Origin: Basidiobolus meristosporus CBS 931.73
Taxonomy: Eukaryota; Basidiobolomycota; Basidiobolomycetes; Basidiobolales; Basidiobolaceae
Direction of reading: 5' to 3'
DNA length: 64,000 bases
Assembly: GCA_002104905.1 (NCBI GenBank)
Contig: MCFE01000007.1
Span: 1 to 64,000 of the forward strand
A program made the position numbers and the translations under genes. Shown piece after piece: positions 1 through 7,333 of this stretch. Positions within the stretch are counted from its first letter, which is position 1, and every line of letters starts with the position of its first letter. A model generated the notes under the pieces. That model was given only the letters and a program-made list of their open reading frames with translations, was not told the DNA's origin and ran no database searches.

Positions 1-540
1 CACTCTTCCTACTCTGAAGCTGTCAAAAAGCCTGTTCCTGCTTCCTCAAGACATCCTGCTGCTCCTCCCAAGACTAAAAGAAAGTTTCCTGCCACTTCTG
101 ATTTACCTCCTGCTACTGACTGGACTGTCTGCTACTTTGCCAATTTGGAGTTTATTCCCATATCTGAGCATAGGATGTATCTCAAGCAACAAGGTTACAA
201 TTTATCCAAAATTGTTAACATGAGATTTATCAACCATCACACTCTGGAGGTAGTACTTGACAAAAGTATTGCAACACAATTCTCTGAAAATGTCTCTGAC
301 CAGTTTTACTGGGAACCTACTGACCATGCCTTTAAAGAGTTTCCTGATTCTCCAGTTTACAAGACCTTCTCATTAGAGGAATCTCTGCTCTCAAGATTCA
401 CTTCACTTATCAAAAACTCCCCTTCACCTGCTGTTACCCACTTCCTGAAAGATTATTATATCTCTCAAGCTTATCTACTTCACTCCCCCATGAACCTGAA
501 CTCCAGTGTACTCTGGGATACTGCCTTAACTTTAGCTTAG
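1..540 (+). CDS. ORF1-like protein of a non-LTR element, copy A1 (5' partial)
   Basis: The frame is open from base 1 to a TAG at 538-540 (179 residues, N-terminus outside the window). A Pro/Ala/Lys-rich linker is followed by a domain starting near CYFANLEFIPISEHR and running through STLEVVLD-like sequence (here HTLEVVLDKSIATQF). LINE ORF1 proteins often have this 'neighbourhood plus LE-V' layout ahead of an RNA-binding region, so I read it as ORF1-like; no zinc knuckle remains in view. It ends about 115 bases before the 3' tail, with no reverse transcriptase after it. Two other copies (A2, A3) end in the same way, so this is the real 3' structure of the element. Confidence 0.6.
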   Translation, partial: HSSYSEAVKKPVPASSRHPAAPPKTKRKFPATSDLPPATDWTVCYFANLEFIPISEHRMYLKQQGYNLSKIVNMRFINHHTLEVVLDKSIATQFSENVSDQFYWEPTDHAFKEFPDSPVYKTFSLEESLLSRFTSLIKNSPSPAVTHFLKDYYISQAYLLHSPMNLNSSVLWDTALTLA

Positions 541-668
541 ATTTATTCATATTCAACATAGTGTTTACTTTGGGAATCTTCTATTCCCAGCTGGCTTCTT
601 TATTTGTAGTTAGACTTGTCTGAAATCAAATAAAGATTTCACCTACTTTGGTGACTTTCCCTCCCCTA
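541..668 (+). repeat. 3' UTR and terminal hairpin tail of element A1
   Basis: After the stop codon comes a UTR containing TGGCTTCTTTATTTGTA, then AAATAAAGATT, then the hairpin TCACC-TACTTT-GGTGA (639-654), then CTTTCCCTCCCCTAA. The final CCCTAA overlaps the start of the next piece. Confidence 0.8.
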
Positions 669-845
669 AATTTTATATTTACCCCTGATGAGCTTTACTT
701 TATTGAAACAAACATTAGAGATGAAACAAAACATAAATTAGATTACTTATTAGAGAGGTTCTAGACCTCATAATTGGCTTCTTTATTTGTACTTAGATTA
801 GTTCTTAAGTCAAATAAAGATTTCACCAACTTGGTGACTTTCCCT
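669..845 (+). mobile_element. Truncated LINE-like element C1 (3' end only)
   Basis: The piece starts directly at a CCCTAA junction and keeps only the last codons of an ORF ending DYLLERF (stop TAG 762-764). A UTR follows with the shared TGGCTTCTTTATTTGTA block and the tail hairpin TCACC-AACTT-GGTGA (823-837). A longer copy of the same ORF end occurs at 4223-4432. The protein is not recognised; by position it could be the C-terminus of a reverse transcriptase ORF from a lineage different from copy B1. Confidence 0.6.
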
Positions 846-1376
846 CCCTAAACCAAGAACACTTAGCCTTGTGGTTATCCCTAACCCTTCCATACCCATG
901 GTTGTGGGTTCAAATCCTGGATCCAGCAAAATTTGATTAATAAATTGATGTGTGCTCATTGGGAGATGGCTTGATCAACCATTGGGCAAAGTAAAGGCTC
1001 TGATTGGCTGAAATCCTTGAAATGCTACTTGGCCAGATTTGCCTAGTAAATTTGGCCAGTGATTGCCCAGAAATACATCTCAGTTCCCCCAGTCTACTGG
1101 CCATTCCGGCCACAATTCAGCTACTGCAAACCAGTATAACTTAGCTCAGATATATTCAGATTCTCACTTCTCAGGCCTGGCTTTCCAGGAAACCACTCTC
1201 AGACCTAGCTAACTAGGAAATATAGTACCACTCAGCTTCTCAACTCTCAGACCTGACTTACCAGGAAGATATCTCTCAGACCTAGCTTTCTAGGAATAAC
1301 TTCAGATTAACTTGGCTTCTTTAGATACTTGTCATAAGTAAATAAAGATTTCACCACTTGGTGACTTTCCTCCCCC
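846..1376 (+). mobile_element. tRNA-derived SINE with LINE-type tail, copy D1
   Basis: The head (about 853-925) looks like a tRNA gene: a box-A-like TTAGCCTTGTGGTTA at 863-877 and a box B match GGTTCAAATCC near 907-917. These are RNA polymerase III internal promoter elements. The body of about 420 bases holds no convincing ORF but carries four short inverted repeats (1176-1294). The 3' end is TTGGCTTCTTT...AAATAAAGATT plus hairpin TCACC-ACTT-GGTGA (1351-1364), the tail used by the neighbouring LINE-like elements. A second copy is at 4517-5046. SINEs that borrow a LINE tail for mobilisation are well known. Confidence 0.7.
1176..1294 (+). repeat. Four tandem mini-hairpins in SINE D1
   Basis: Four units of roughly CTCAGRCCTRGCTNNCYAGGAA occur. 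Their inverted repeats are CCTGG-CTTT-CCAGG (1176-1189), CCTAG-CTAA-CTAGG (1204-1217), CCTGA-CTTA-CCAGG (1252-1265) and CCTAG-CTTT-CTAGG (1281-1294). Stem bases differ between units but change together on both arms in most of them. Confidence 0.75.
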
Positions 1377-1397
1377 TAACCCTAACCCTAACCCTAA
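1374..1397 (+). repeat. Telomere-type repeat, four CCCTAA units
   Basis: Four uninterrupted CCCTAA hexamers follow the tail of SINE D1 and precede a tiny tail-only insertion. This is the C-rich strand of the TTAGGG telomere repeat common in fungi. On the plus strand this orientation fits a left chromosome end with centromere to the right, or an internal relic. Confidence 0.9.
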
Positions 1398-1437
1398 ATA
1401 AAGATTTCACCAGTTGGTGACTGTCTCCCCCCCTAAA
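1398..1437 (+). mobile_element. Tail-only insertion (about 40 bases) of a B-type element
   Basis: Only ATAAAGATTT, the hairpin TCACC-AGTT-GGTGA (1407-1420), CTGTCTCCCCCCC and TAAACCC are present. The CTGTCTCCCCCCC stretch matches the end of the reverse transcriptase element at 3629-3641 rather than the A, C or D tails. This looks like a nearly complete 5' truncation of a B-type element. Confidence 0.65.
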
Positions 1438-2199
1438 CCCTTTCTGCCTTTTCTGTTCTGCAAGAATCTATTGTCCCTGTGCCAACTGTTCCTGTCAACA
1501 AGACTCCCCAAGAGTCATCTGCTCCTGCTCACTCTTCCTACTCTGAATCTGTCAAAAAGCCTGCTCCTGCTTCCTCAAGAAATCTTGCTGCTCCTCCAAA
1601 GACCAAAAGAAAGTTTCCTGCCACTTCTGATCTACCTCCTGCTACTGACTGGGCTGTCTGCTACTTTGCCAATGTGGAGTTTATTCCCATATCTGAGCAT
1701 AGGATGTATCTCAAGCAACAAGGTTACAACTTATCCAAGATTGTTAACATGAGATTTATCAACCAGCACACTCTGGAGGTAGTACTTGACAAAAGTATTG
1801 CTAAAGAATTCTCTCAAAATGTCACTGACCAGTTTTACTGGGAACCTACTGACCATGCCTTTAAAGAGTTTCCTGCTTCTCCAGTTTACAAGACCTTCTC
1901 ATTAGAGGAATCTCTGCTCTCAAGATTCACTTCACTTATCAAAAACTCCCCTTCACCTGCTGTTACCCACTTCTTAAAGATTATTATATCTCTCAAGCTT
2001 ATCTACTTCACTCCCCCATGAACCTGAACTCCAGTGTACTCTGGGATACTGCCTTAACTTTAGCTTAGATTTATTCATATTCAACTTAGTGTTTACTTTG
2101 GGAATCTTCTATTCCCAGCTGGCTTCTTTATTTGTAGTTAGACTTGTCTGAAATCAAATAAAGATTTCACCTACCTTGGTGACTTTCCCTCCCCTAACC
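1438..2199 (+). mobile_element. ORF1-only retroelement, copy A2
   Basis: This is the longest A copy. It starts after CCCTAAACCC, carries the ORF1-like frame (see the pseudogene entry), then a 3' UTR with TGGCTTCTTTATTTGTA, the hairpin TCACC-TACCTT-GGTGA (2167-2182) and the end CCCTCCCCTAACCC. No reverse transcriptase reading frame lies between the ORF1 stop and the tail. Confidence 0.75.
1440..2068 (+). pseudogene. ORF1-like reading frame of copy A2, frameshifted
   Basis: The frame is open from the junction. It encodes a Pro/Ser/Lys-rich linker (motifs VPVNKTPQESS and PPKTKRKFPATSD) followed by the same domain as A1 and A3. Relative to A1, one base is missing near 1976 (CACTTCTTAAAG against CACTTCCTGAAAG). 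The frame therefore runs into unrelated residues and stops at 2019-2021, while the original stop is still visible at 2066-2068. The linker suggests an N-terminal low-complexity region ahead of the conserved domain. Confidence 0.65.
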
Positions 2200-2200
2200 C

Positions 2201-2455
2201 AAGTCAAGCTTAATAGCTGAGGTGCTAGCGCGGACGGGTGCAAACTCTCAGTTGTTGAATGCAAAAAGTTCAAATCACACCTGAGCCTTTTTTCATTTAT
2301 TTGATTTACCGGCTTCTCGGATTCAGATAAGATTAGTAGACATGGGGAACCCTGCAATTTAGTGCCACACCATGGTCATACCCTGCATGGGGTCTTACTG
2401 GTCCATGGCGGGATAAAATTTTAAGGATTTAATGGATGGATGGATGGATTTGGAG
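2201..2455 (+). mobile_element. Possible second tRNA-like short element (F) with GGAT-repeat tail
   Basis: Immediately after CCCTAACCC there is a box-A-like TAGCTGAGGTGCTAG (2216-2230) and a box-B-like AGTTCAAATCA (about 2261-2271). The spacing would fit a tRNA with a long variable arm, but the T stem and part of the acceptor stem do not pair, so it is not a working tRNA. The segment ends near a run of four ATGG units at about 2432-2449, a simple-repeat tail as seen in some SINEs. It lacks the TCACC/GGTGA tail of its neighbours. No other copy is in the window. Confidence 0.35.
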
Positions 2456-2524
2456 TCAGATTCAATCAAAAAATCAAATTGTTGACTAATTTAAAGAGGA
2501 AAAAATAAAAATAGTTAGTAAAGG

Positions 2525-3580
2525 TGATTGCACCCAAGTGAGCAATCAGCTGTGTTCTCAGTTCCTAATGGAGTGGTTCAAGGCTCTGTGCTTGGTCCTA
2601 TACTGTTTGCCATCTTCCTGAATGACTTCCCAAGACTCTCAGCTGACTGCCTGGTTACTCTCTTTGCTGATGACATCAGAATATCCTCCTCCAATGTGCA
2701 ACAAGACTCCCAGACCATCCACCAGTATCTGCAGAAGAATAATCTCCAGCTTTCCATTGCAAAGACAGTACCTTTGGGCTCTCCCATCAACTTGGAGAAC
2801 TCCACTCTACCTGCTCAGGTTTCTGCTACATATCTTGGCTTTCCTTTCCTTCCTACTGGACTAGACTCTGGAGCACACCTGAAGAAGAGAATTATCCTGG
2901 CAAGACAGGCACTCCACAAGCTACTGGCTGTTACTCCTCCTACAACTTCAGCTCCCAGCTGCCTCCTTCTACTCAAGCAGTTTGTCTTCCCTGTCCTGGA
3001 ATTTGGCTTACCACTTCTCTCTCTTACTTCTAGAGACTGCACTAAGCTTGACAAGTTTGCAGTATGGTGCATTACCTCCTTGGTGCCTCATTTGCCTGAA
3101 TGCCCCTACAGACATGCTATTCTTGGTGCTTTTGGGTTTATGCCCTATAAGATCAGACTTCTCTACCTTAGAACCAGATTATACCTCAGACTTCACAACT
3201 GCAACAACCCACTGATTAAGGCCTGGAAGAGAACACACCACACAACACCTGGCTCCTGCTGGAGAACTATACTTGGAGATCCTGAAGTCAAGAAGTTTGC
3301 TCACTATATTCTGCAGTCAGAAAAACCCAAGCTGGCCTACCTGAAGTACTTGACAGACCTTTGGCAGCAATATCTGCAGCAGCACACTCCCTTTATGATG
3401 AATATCAATCCTTATCACATTCCCCTCATTAATGTTGTTCACAAGGCATTCTTACCTCTCTTGCTACCCCCCTTCCCACTGAACAGTGTCTTGAGCACTG
3501 AAGAACTATCATCACTTCTTATTAACTTACCTACAAATTCCCCTCAGCTACACACTCTTGTATCAAAGCTACAACAGTAG
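2525..3580 (+). CDS. Reverse transcriptase, C-terminal part (non-LTR type)
   Basis: About 350 residues. The opening region has GVVQGSVLGPILFAIFLND, the block-B motif of LINE reverse transcriptases. It is followed by LVTLFADDIRI, carrying the catalytic ADD of the [Y/F]xDD box. Thumb-like and C-terminal regions follow (YLGFPFLPTG, then KFAVWCITSLVPHLPECPYR), typical of Jockey/I/R1-group ORF2 C-termini. I see no RNase H and no CCHC knuckle before the stop. The frame is intact from truncation point to stop, so the copy may be young, but it cannot be autonomous because the N-terminal half is absent. Confidence 0.85.
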
Positions 3581-3642
3581 CGCTGGCTTCTTTGTTTCAA
3601 CTGAAATAAAGATTTCACCTGTTGGTGACTGTCTCCCCCCCT
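2525..3642 (+). mobile_element. 5'-truncated non-LTR retrotransposon with reverse transcriptase, B1
   Basis: The piece contains the second half of a reverse transcriptase ORF (2525-3580). A very short UTR follows (GCTGGCTTCTTTG, then GAAATAAAGATTT), then the hairpin TCACC-TGTT-GGTGA (3615-3628) and CTGTCTCCCCCCCTAACCC. Endonuclease and the first RT motifs are missing, as expected from 5' truncation. The sequence between element F and the RT frame (2456-2524) is AT-rich and unexplained. Confidence 0.8.
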
Positions 3643-4222
3643 AACCCTGATTTGCCTCCTGCTACTGACTGGGCTGTCTGCTACTTTGCCAATGTGGAGT
3701 TTATTCCTATATCTGAGCATAGGATGTATCTCAAGCAACAAGGTTACAATTTATCCAAGATTGTTAACATGAGATTTATCAACCATCACACTCTGGAGGT
3801 AGTACTTGACAAAAGTATTGCTAAACAATTCTCTCAAAATGTCTCTGACCAGTTTCACTGGGAACCTACTGACCATGCCTTTAAAGAGTTTCCTGATTCT
3901 CCGGTTTACAAGACCTTCTCTTTAGAGGAATCTCTGATCTCAAGATTCACTTCACTTATCAAAAACTCCCCTTCACCTGCTGTTGCCCACTTCCTTAAGG
4001 ATTATTATATCTCTCAAGCTTATCTACTTCACTCCCCCATGAACCTGAACTCCAGTGTACTCTGGGATACTGCCTTAACTTTAGCTTAGATTTATTCATA
4101 TTCAACTTAGTGTTTACTTTGGGAATCTTCTATTCCCAGCTGGCTTCTTTATTTGTAATTAGACTTGTCTGAAATCAAATAAAGATTTCACCTACCTTGG
4201 TGACTTTCCCTCCCCCCCCCTA
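3643..4222 (+). mobile_element. ORF1-only retroelement, copy A3 (5'-truncated)
   Basis: The piece begins right after TAACCC inside the ORF1-like gene (CDS 3646-4089; the frame opens at NPDLPPATDWAVCYF). It has no internal stop and ends with the same LWDTALTLA C-terminus as A1. The 3' UTR contains TGGCTTCTTTATTTGTA, the hairpin TCACC-TACCTT-GGTGA (4188-4203) and a longer C run before CCCTAA. A1, A2 and A3 are nearly identical, implying recent activity or gene conversion. Confidence 0.75.
3646..4089 (+). CDS. ORF1-like protein, copy A3 (5' partial)
   Basis: 147 residues of the conserved ORF1-like domain, same frame and C-terminus as A1. Compared with A1 there are a few substitutions (KQFSQNVSDQFHWEP against TQFSENVSDQFYWEP) and no frameshift. 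The role, inferred from LINE ORF1 proteins, is binding of element RNA. Confidence 0.6.
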   Translation, partial: PDLPPATDWAVCYFANVEFIPISEHRMYLKQQGYNLSKIVNMRFINHHTLEVVLDKSIAKQFSQNVSDQFHWEPTDHAFKEFPDSPVYKTFSLEESLISRFTSLIKNSPSPAVAHFLKDYYISQAYLLHSPMNLNSSVLWDTALTLA

Positions 4223-4516
4223 AGCTGCTTACAAGTCCACACACCTTTCCTACTACACCTAATCCCAGGCTGGGTTCCAGTCTTGGATTATATTGATCAG
4301 AAACATCTACAATTTGTACTTCCCCCAAAACCCCTGAATTTTATATTTACCCCTGATGAGCTTTACTTTATTGAAACAAACATTAGAGATGAAACAAAAC
4401 ATAAATTAGATTACTTATTAGAGAGGTTCTAGACCTCATAATTGGCTTCTTTATTTGTACTTAGATTAGTTCTTAAGTCAAATAAAGATTTCACCAACTT
4501 GGTGACTTTCCCTCCC
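4223..4516 (+). mobile_element. Truncated LINE-like element C2 with ORF C-terminus
   Basis: From the CCCTAA junction a frame is open for about 69 residues (4223-4432), passing through PGWVPVLDYIDQKHLQFVLP and ending DYLLERF-stop (4430-4432). The UTR and tail hairpin TCACC-AACTT-GGTGA (4491-4505) match C1. This is a longer version of C1 and shows that C1 is a further 5' truncation or a duplicate of the same block. The encoded family is not recognised. Confidence 0.6.
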
Positions 4517-5046
4517 TAAACCAAGAACACTTAGCCTTGTGGTTATCCCTAACCCTTCCATACCCATGGTAGTGGGTTCAAATCCTGGATCCAACAAAAT
4601 TTGATCAATAAATTGATGTGTGCTCATTGGGAGATGGCTTGATCAACCATTGGGCAAAGTAAAGGCTCTGATTGGCTGAAATCCTTGAAATGCTAATTGG
4701 TCAGATTTGCCTAGTAAATTTGGCCAGTGATCGCCCAGATATTTCCCTCAATTCCCCCAGTCTACTGGCCATTCTGGCCACAAATCAGCTACCGCAAATC
4801 AGTACACTTTACCTCAGATATACTCAGATTCTCAATTCTCAGGCCTGGCTTTCCAGGAAACCTCTCTCAGACCTAGCTTACTAGGAAATATAGTACCACT
4901 CAGCTTCTTAACTCTCAGACCTGGCTTACCAGGAAGATACCTCTCAGACCTAGCTTTCTAGGAATTACTTCAGATTAACTTGGCTTCTTTAGATACTTGT
5001 CATCAGTAAATAAAGATTTCACCACTTGGTGACTTTCCTCCCCCTA
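4517..5046 (+). mobile_element. tRNA-derived SINE with LINE-type tail, copy D2
   Basis: Nearly identical to D1: box-A-like TTAGCCTTGTGGTTA, box-B GGTTCAAATCC, a body with four mini-hairpins (4844-4962) and the tail TCACC-ACTT-GGTGA (5019-5032). Here the third mini-hairpin is the perfect CCTGG-CTTA-CCAGG. The C-rich end CCTCCCCCTAG joins Copia sequence at about 5046/5047 without a telomere repeat. Confidence 0.7.
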
Positions 5047-6371
5047 GGATCAATTTTCACTCCAGAAATTAGCTGATCTTTGATCATTTTGCGCAAATAA
5101 TCAAAATTGATGTGCCCAAATCTCCTGTGCCAAAGCATTGGTGTTTCTTCATTTAAGTTACTTATATTGGCTTCCAAATATGATGGAATATAAGTCAACT
5201 TATATAGATTCTGATCTCTGATGCCCAAAGCAATATGAGCACCATTTTGATCAGTGATCCTGCCTCCAGAATTGTCAAAGCTGAAACTGAGTCCTTCTGC
5301 TGTAGCCCTGCTTACAGGGAGTAGGTTCTGGGCTATTTCTGGTACATAGAGTACTTCTTTAAAGGTCAGTGTATGGCTTCCTTCACTGCTTCTAAGGTTT
5401 ACTTGGATAGTTCCTTCTCCCACTGCATCAAGTGTTCTATTGTCACCCATGAAAACCTTCTTAATTAGAATTTCTTGATATTGGGTAAAAAGTACTTTTT
5501 GGTGTGTAAAGTGTTGAGAAGCTCCAGAGTCAATATACCACATCTGAGAATCCTTGTTTGTGGTCATATTTAGTGCAGATATGAATAGTCTATCTTCAGT
5601 TGTTGCAGCATTTCCATATTCAGGCTTCTTTTGCTGATAATCTCTCTTTTTGAGACACCGGTCTGATGTGTGTCCTTTCCTTTTGCAGTAGTTGCAAAAT
5701 AGGTTGCTGTTGCCTTTGTAGGGTCTTGGGTACTTCCTTTGTTGGTTATCATTGCTTATTAAAGCATTTTCTTCTTCCTTCTTATTGGCGCTTGTTTTTT
5801 TTAATTCTTCATCCAGGAGCCTTCCATATACGTAATTTAAGGTCAAATCTTCAGTTCTGGACTCTAGGGCTGATACAAGGCCCTGAAACTTGTCTGTCAG
5901 GCTATTCAGGATGGTAACTATCACATCCTCATCAGTAGTTGGTACACCCACAGATTCCATCTCATCGACCAGCAGGGTAATTCTGTTAATTAGATTTTTC
6001 ATTTCTTCTCCTGGCAACATCTTTGTAGTAAAGAATTTTCTTCTCAGATACATTTTCTTGGCAGCTGAACATGACTGGTAGGTGTCTTCTAATGCCTTCC
6101 AGGCATTCTTTGCCATTTTTGCTCTTGAGCATTGAATTAGCAATTTGTCCTTGACATTAAGGCAAATGCAGTTAAAGGCACTTTGTTCTTTCTTCTGGTA
6201 CCTTAAGGCTTCCTCTCCCACGTTTTTAGGAGGGCATTCTTCTCCCATGGCAATATCCCAAAGGCCTCTTTCTTGTAGCAGCATCTTCATCTTCACCTTC
6301 CACACTTGGTAGTTAGATCCATCCAACTTTTCAGCAGAGGGAAAAATTCCAGTAATAGCAGTAGTAGACAT
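5047..6371 (-). CDS. Copia gag-pol polyprotein, N-terminal fragment
   Basis: From the likely start MSTTAITGIF (ATG 6371-6369; an in-frame ATG nine codons upstream overlaps the primer-binding site) the frame covers: a gag domain of the UBN2/Retrotran_gag_2 type (DGSNYQVWKVKMKMLLQERG), a CCHC knuckle CNYCKRKGHTSDRC, an aspartic protease with WYIDSGASQHF, and a GAG_pre-integrase region MLWHRRFGHINFDYL. It ends where the array begins. The frame is free of stops, so the truncation is probably recent. A Copia polyprotein normally exceeds 1,200 residues; about 440 remain. Confidence 0.88.
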
Positions 6372-6389
6372 TGCAGAGAGTGACAGCTC

Positions 6390-6402
6390 GGGGCTCATAA
6401 CC
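6390..6402 (-). other. Primer-binding site, half initiator tRNA-Met
   Basis: Directly inside the LTR the minus strand reads GGTTATGAGCCCC. This is complementary to an anticodon-loop sequence GGGCTCATAACC, with CAU as anticodon, i.e. initiator tRNA-Met cut in its anticodon loop. Drosophila copia and many fungal Copia elements use such half-tRNA primers. Confidence 0.65.
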
Positions 6403-6734
6403 TGTTGTAAGAGTCTTGGAGATATTGGAAGTGATTGGGAGGACAAGTAGATTATGTGGTTTTCACTTAATAGTTTATTGAATGTAAAAGTAGTATTTAT
6501 ACTTTTACCTGGTCTTGGCATTACAAACACGTAGAATAGGTTAAGGAAGGTCCCAAGAACATGTGTGCAAAGTTTGGGGCTGTTTGGACAACTTATCAAA
6601 TTTTCATGTTCTGGGTAAATATTCTAAGTAAATCCCGACAAGGAATTTGGTCAGTATTCTCTAGGATTTGAAGGTGATGATCTAAGTGACTAAGTTAGGT
6701 GAATATTTAGGTGGAAATACGAATTTTTACAACA
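6403..6734 (-). repeat. Copia LTR (332 bases)
   Basis: The LTR is bounded by the perfect inverted repeat TGTTGTAA...TTACAACA, giving the canonical TG...CA ends. It is followed inward (minus strand) by the primer-binding site. The right flank begins GGTTTCACCCCGAGCTC; no target-site duplication can be tested because the other end of the element is gone. Confidence 0.85.
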
Positions 6735-7333
6735 GGTTTCACCCCGAGCTCATGTCATGCATTTTCCTCTGCATCAGTGCTCTAAGACCTGTTCATTCTC
6801 AGATGGGTGATTATATTCTGGCGGCCAATAATTTATCCTACTCTTCACATCAACCTCCTGGAGCTAAATCCGTTCTCTCATCTACGAAATGCACACCCAC
6901 CTGATCTGAGCTCCCCAATCCATCTGGTCAATAAAGCTCAAATGAATTTGGTTCATATGCTAGATTTAGAAGGATACTCAGATTTTTCATGACATCATTT
7001 GGTAGTTTTGATATCACTCAGACGTATGCTGATGTCTGTGATATATGTATTAGGAAGTGTGGCGACTAAAGTGTTATATCTGAGTATCTTTTATGGCAGC
7101 CAGTTAACATATTGTCCATTCTACCCCTTAGAATACTCCTGATGCAACGTGTTGGAATGCAGCACTTTCAGAGTACTCTAAATGCTAATATTCATTATAT
7201 ATAGTTGGGGCTTCAAAAAGCGAAGTATCCCCTACAATCCAAATATAAATATCTCCCCAATCCTCGTCGGACTTGTAAACTCTCTCCGCGAGCGCTACAA
7301 TTGTGTGGGTGATCTATTGTATATATTGTTCCA
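6735..7333. other. Intergenic, no gene seen
   Basis: Between the Copia LTR and the channel gene I find only short frames with no recognisable product. The first bases (GGTTTCACCCCGAGCT) resemble the sequence just inside the LTR on its other side. The promoter of the channel gene should lie in the last few hundred bases; no clear TATA box was identified. Confidence 0.5.

Larger units (their letters stand above)
1..5046 (+). mobile_element. Tandem array of telomere-associated non-LTR retroelements
   Basis: About ten element pieces lie head to tail on the plus strand. Each ends in the shared module AATAAAGATTTCACC-loop-GGTGACT plus a C-rich run that merges into CCCTAA or CCCTAACCC, and the next piece begins right after. 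Most pieces begin at different internal points of their element, the 5' truncation expected from target-primed reverse transcription. Tail hairpins lie at 639-654, 823-837, 1351-1364, 1407-1420, 2167-2182, 3615-3628, 4188-4203, 4491-4505 and 5019-5032. The arrangement recalls telomere-repeat-specific LINEs such as SART/TRAS of insects and MoTeR of Magnaporthe. Position at a chromosome end is inferred from the CCCTAA repeats and their orientation. Confidence 0.85.
5047..6734 (-). mobile_element. Copia-type LTR retrotransposon, 5' part only
   Basis: Reading on the minus strand: an LTR (6734-6403), a primer-binding site, then a gag-protease-GAG_pre-integrase frame that stops abruptly at 5047 where the LINE/SINE array begins. 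Integrase, reverse transcriptase, RNase H and the 3' LTR are missing. A solo LTR of the same family sits at 56200-56540. Confidence 0.9.
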
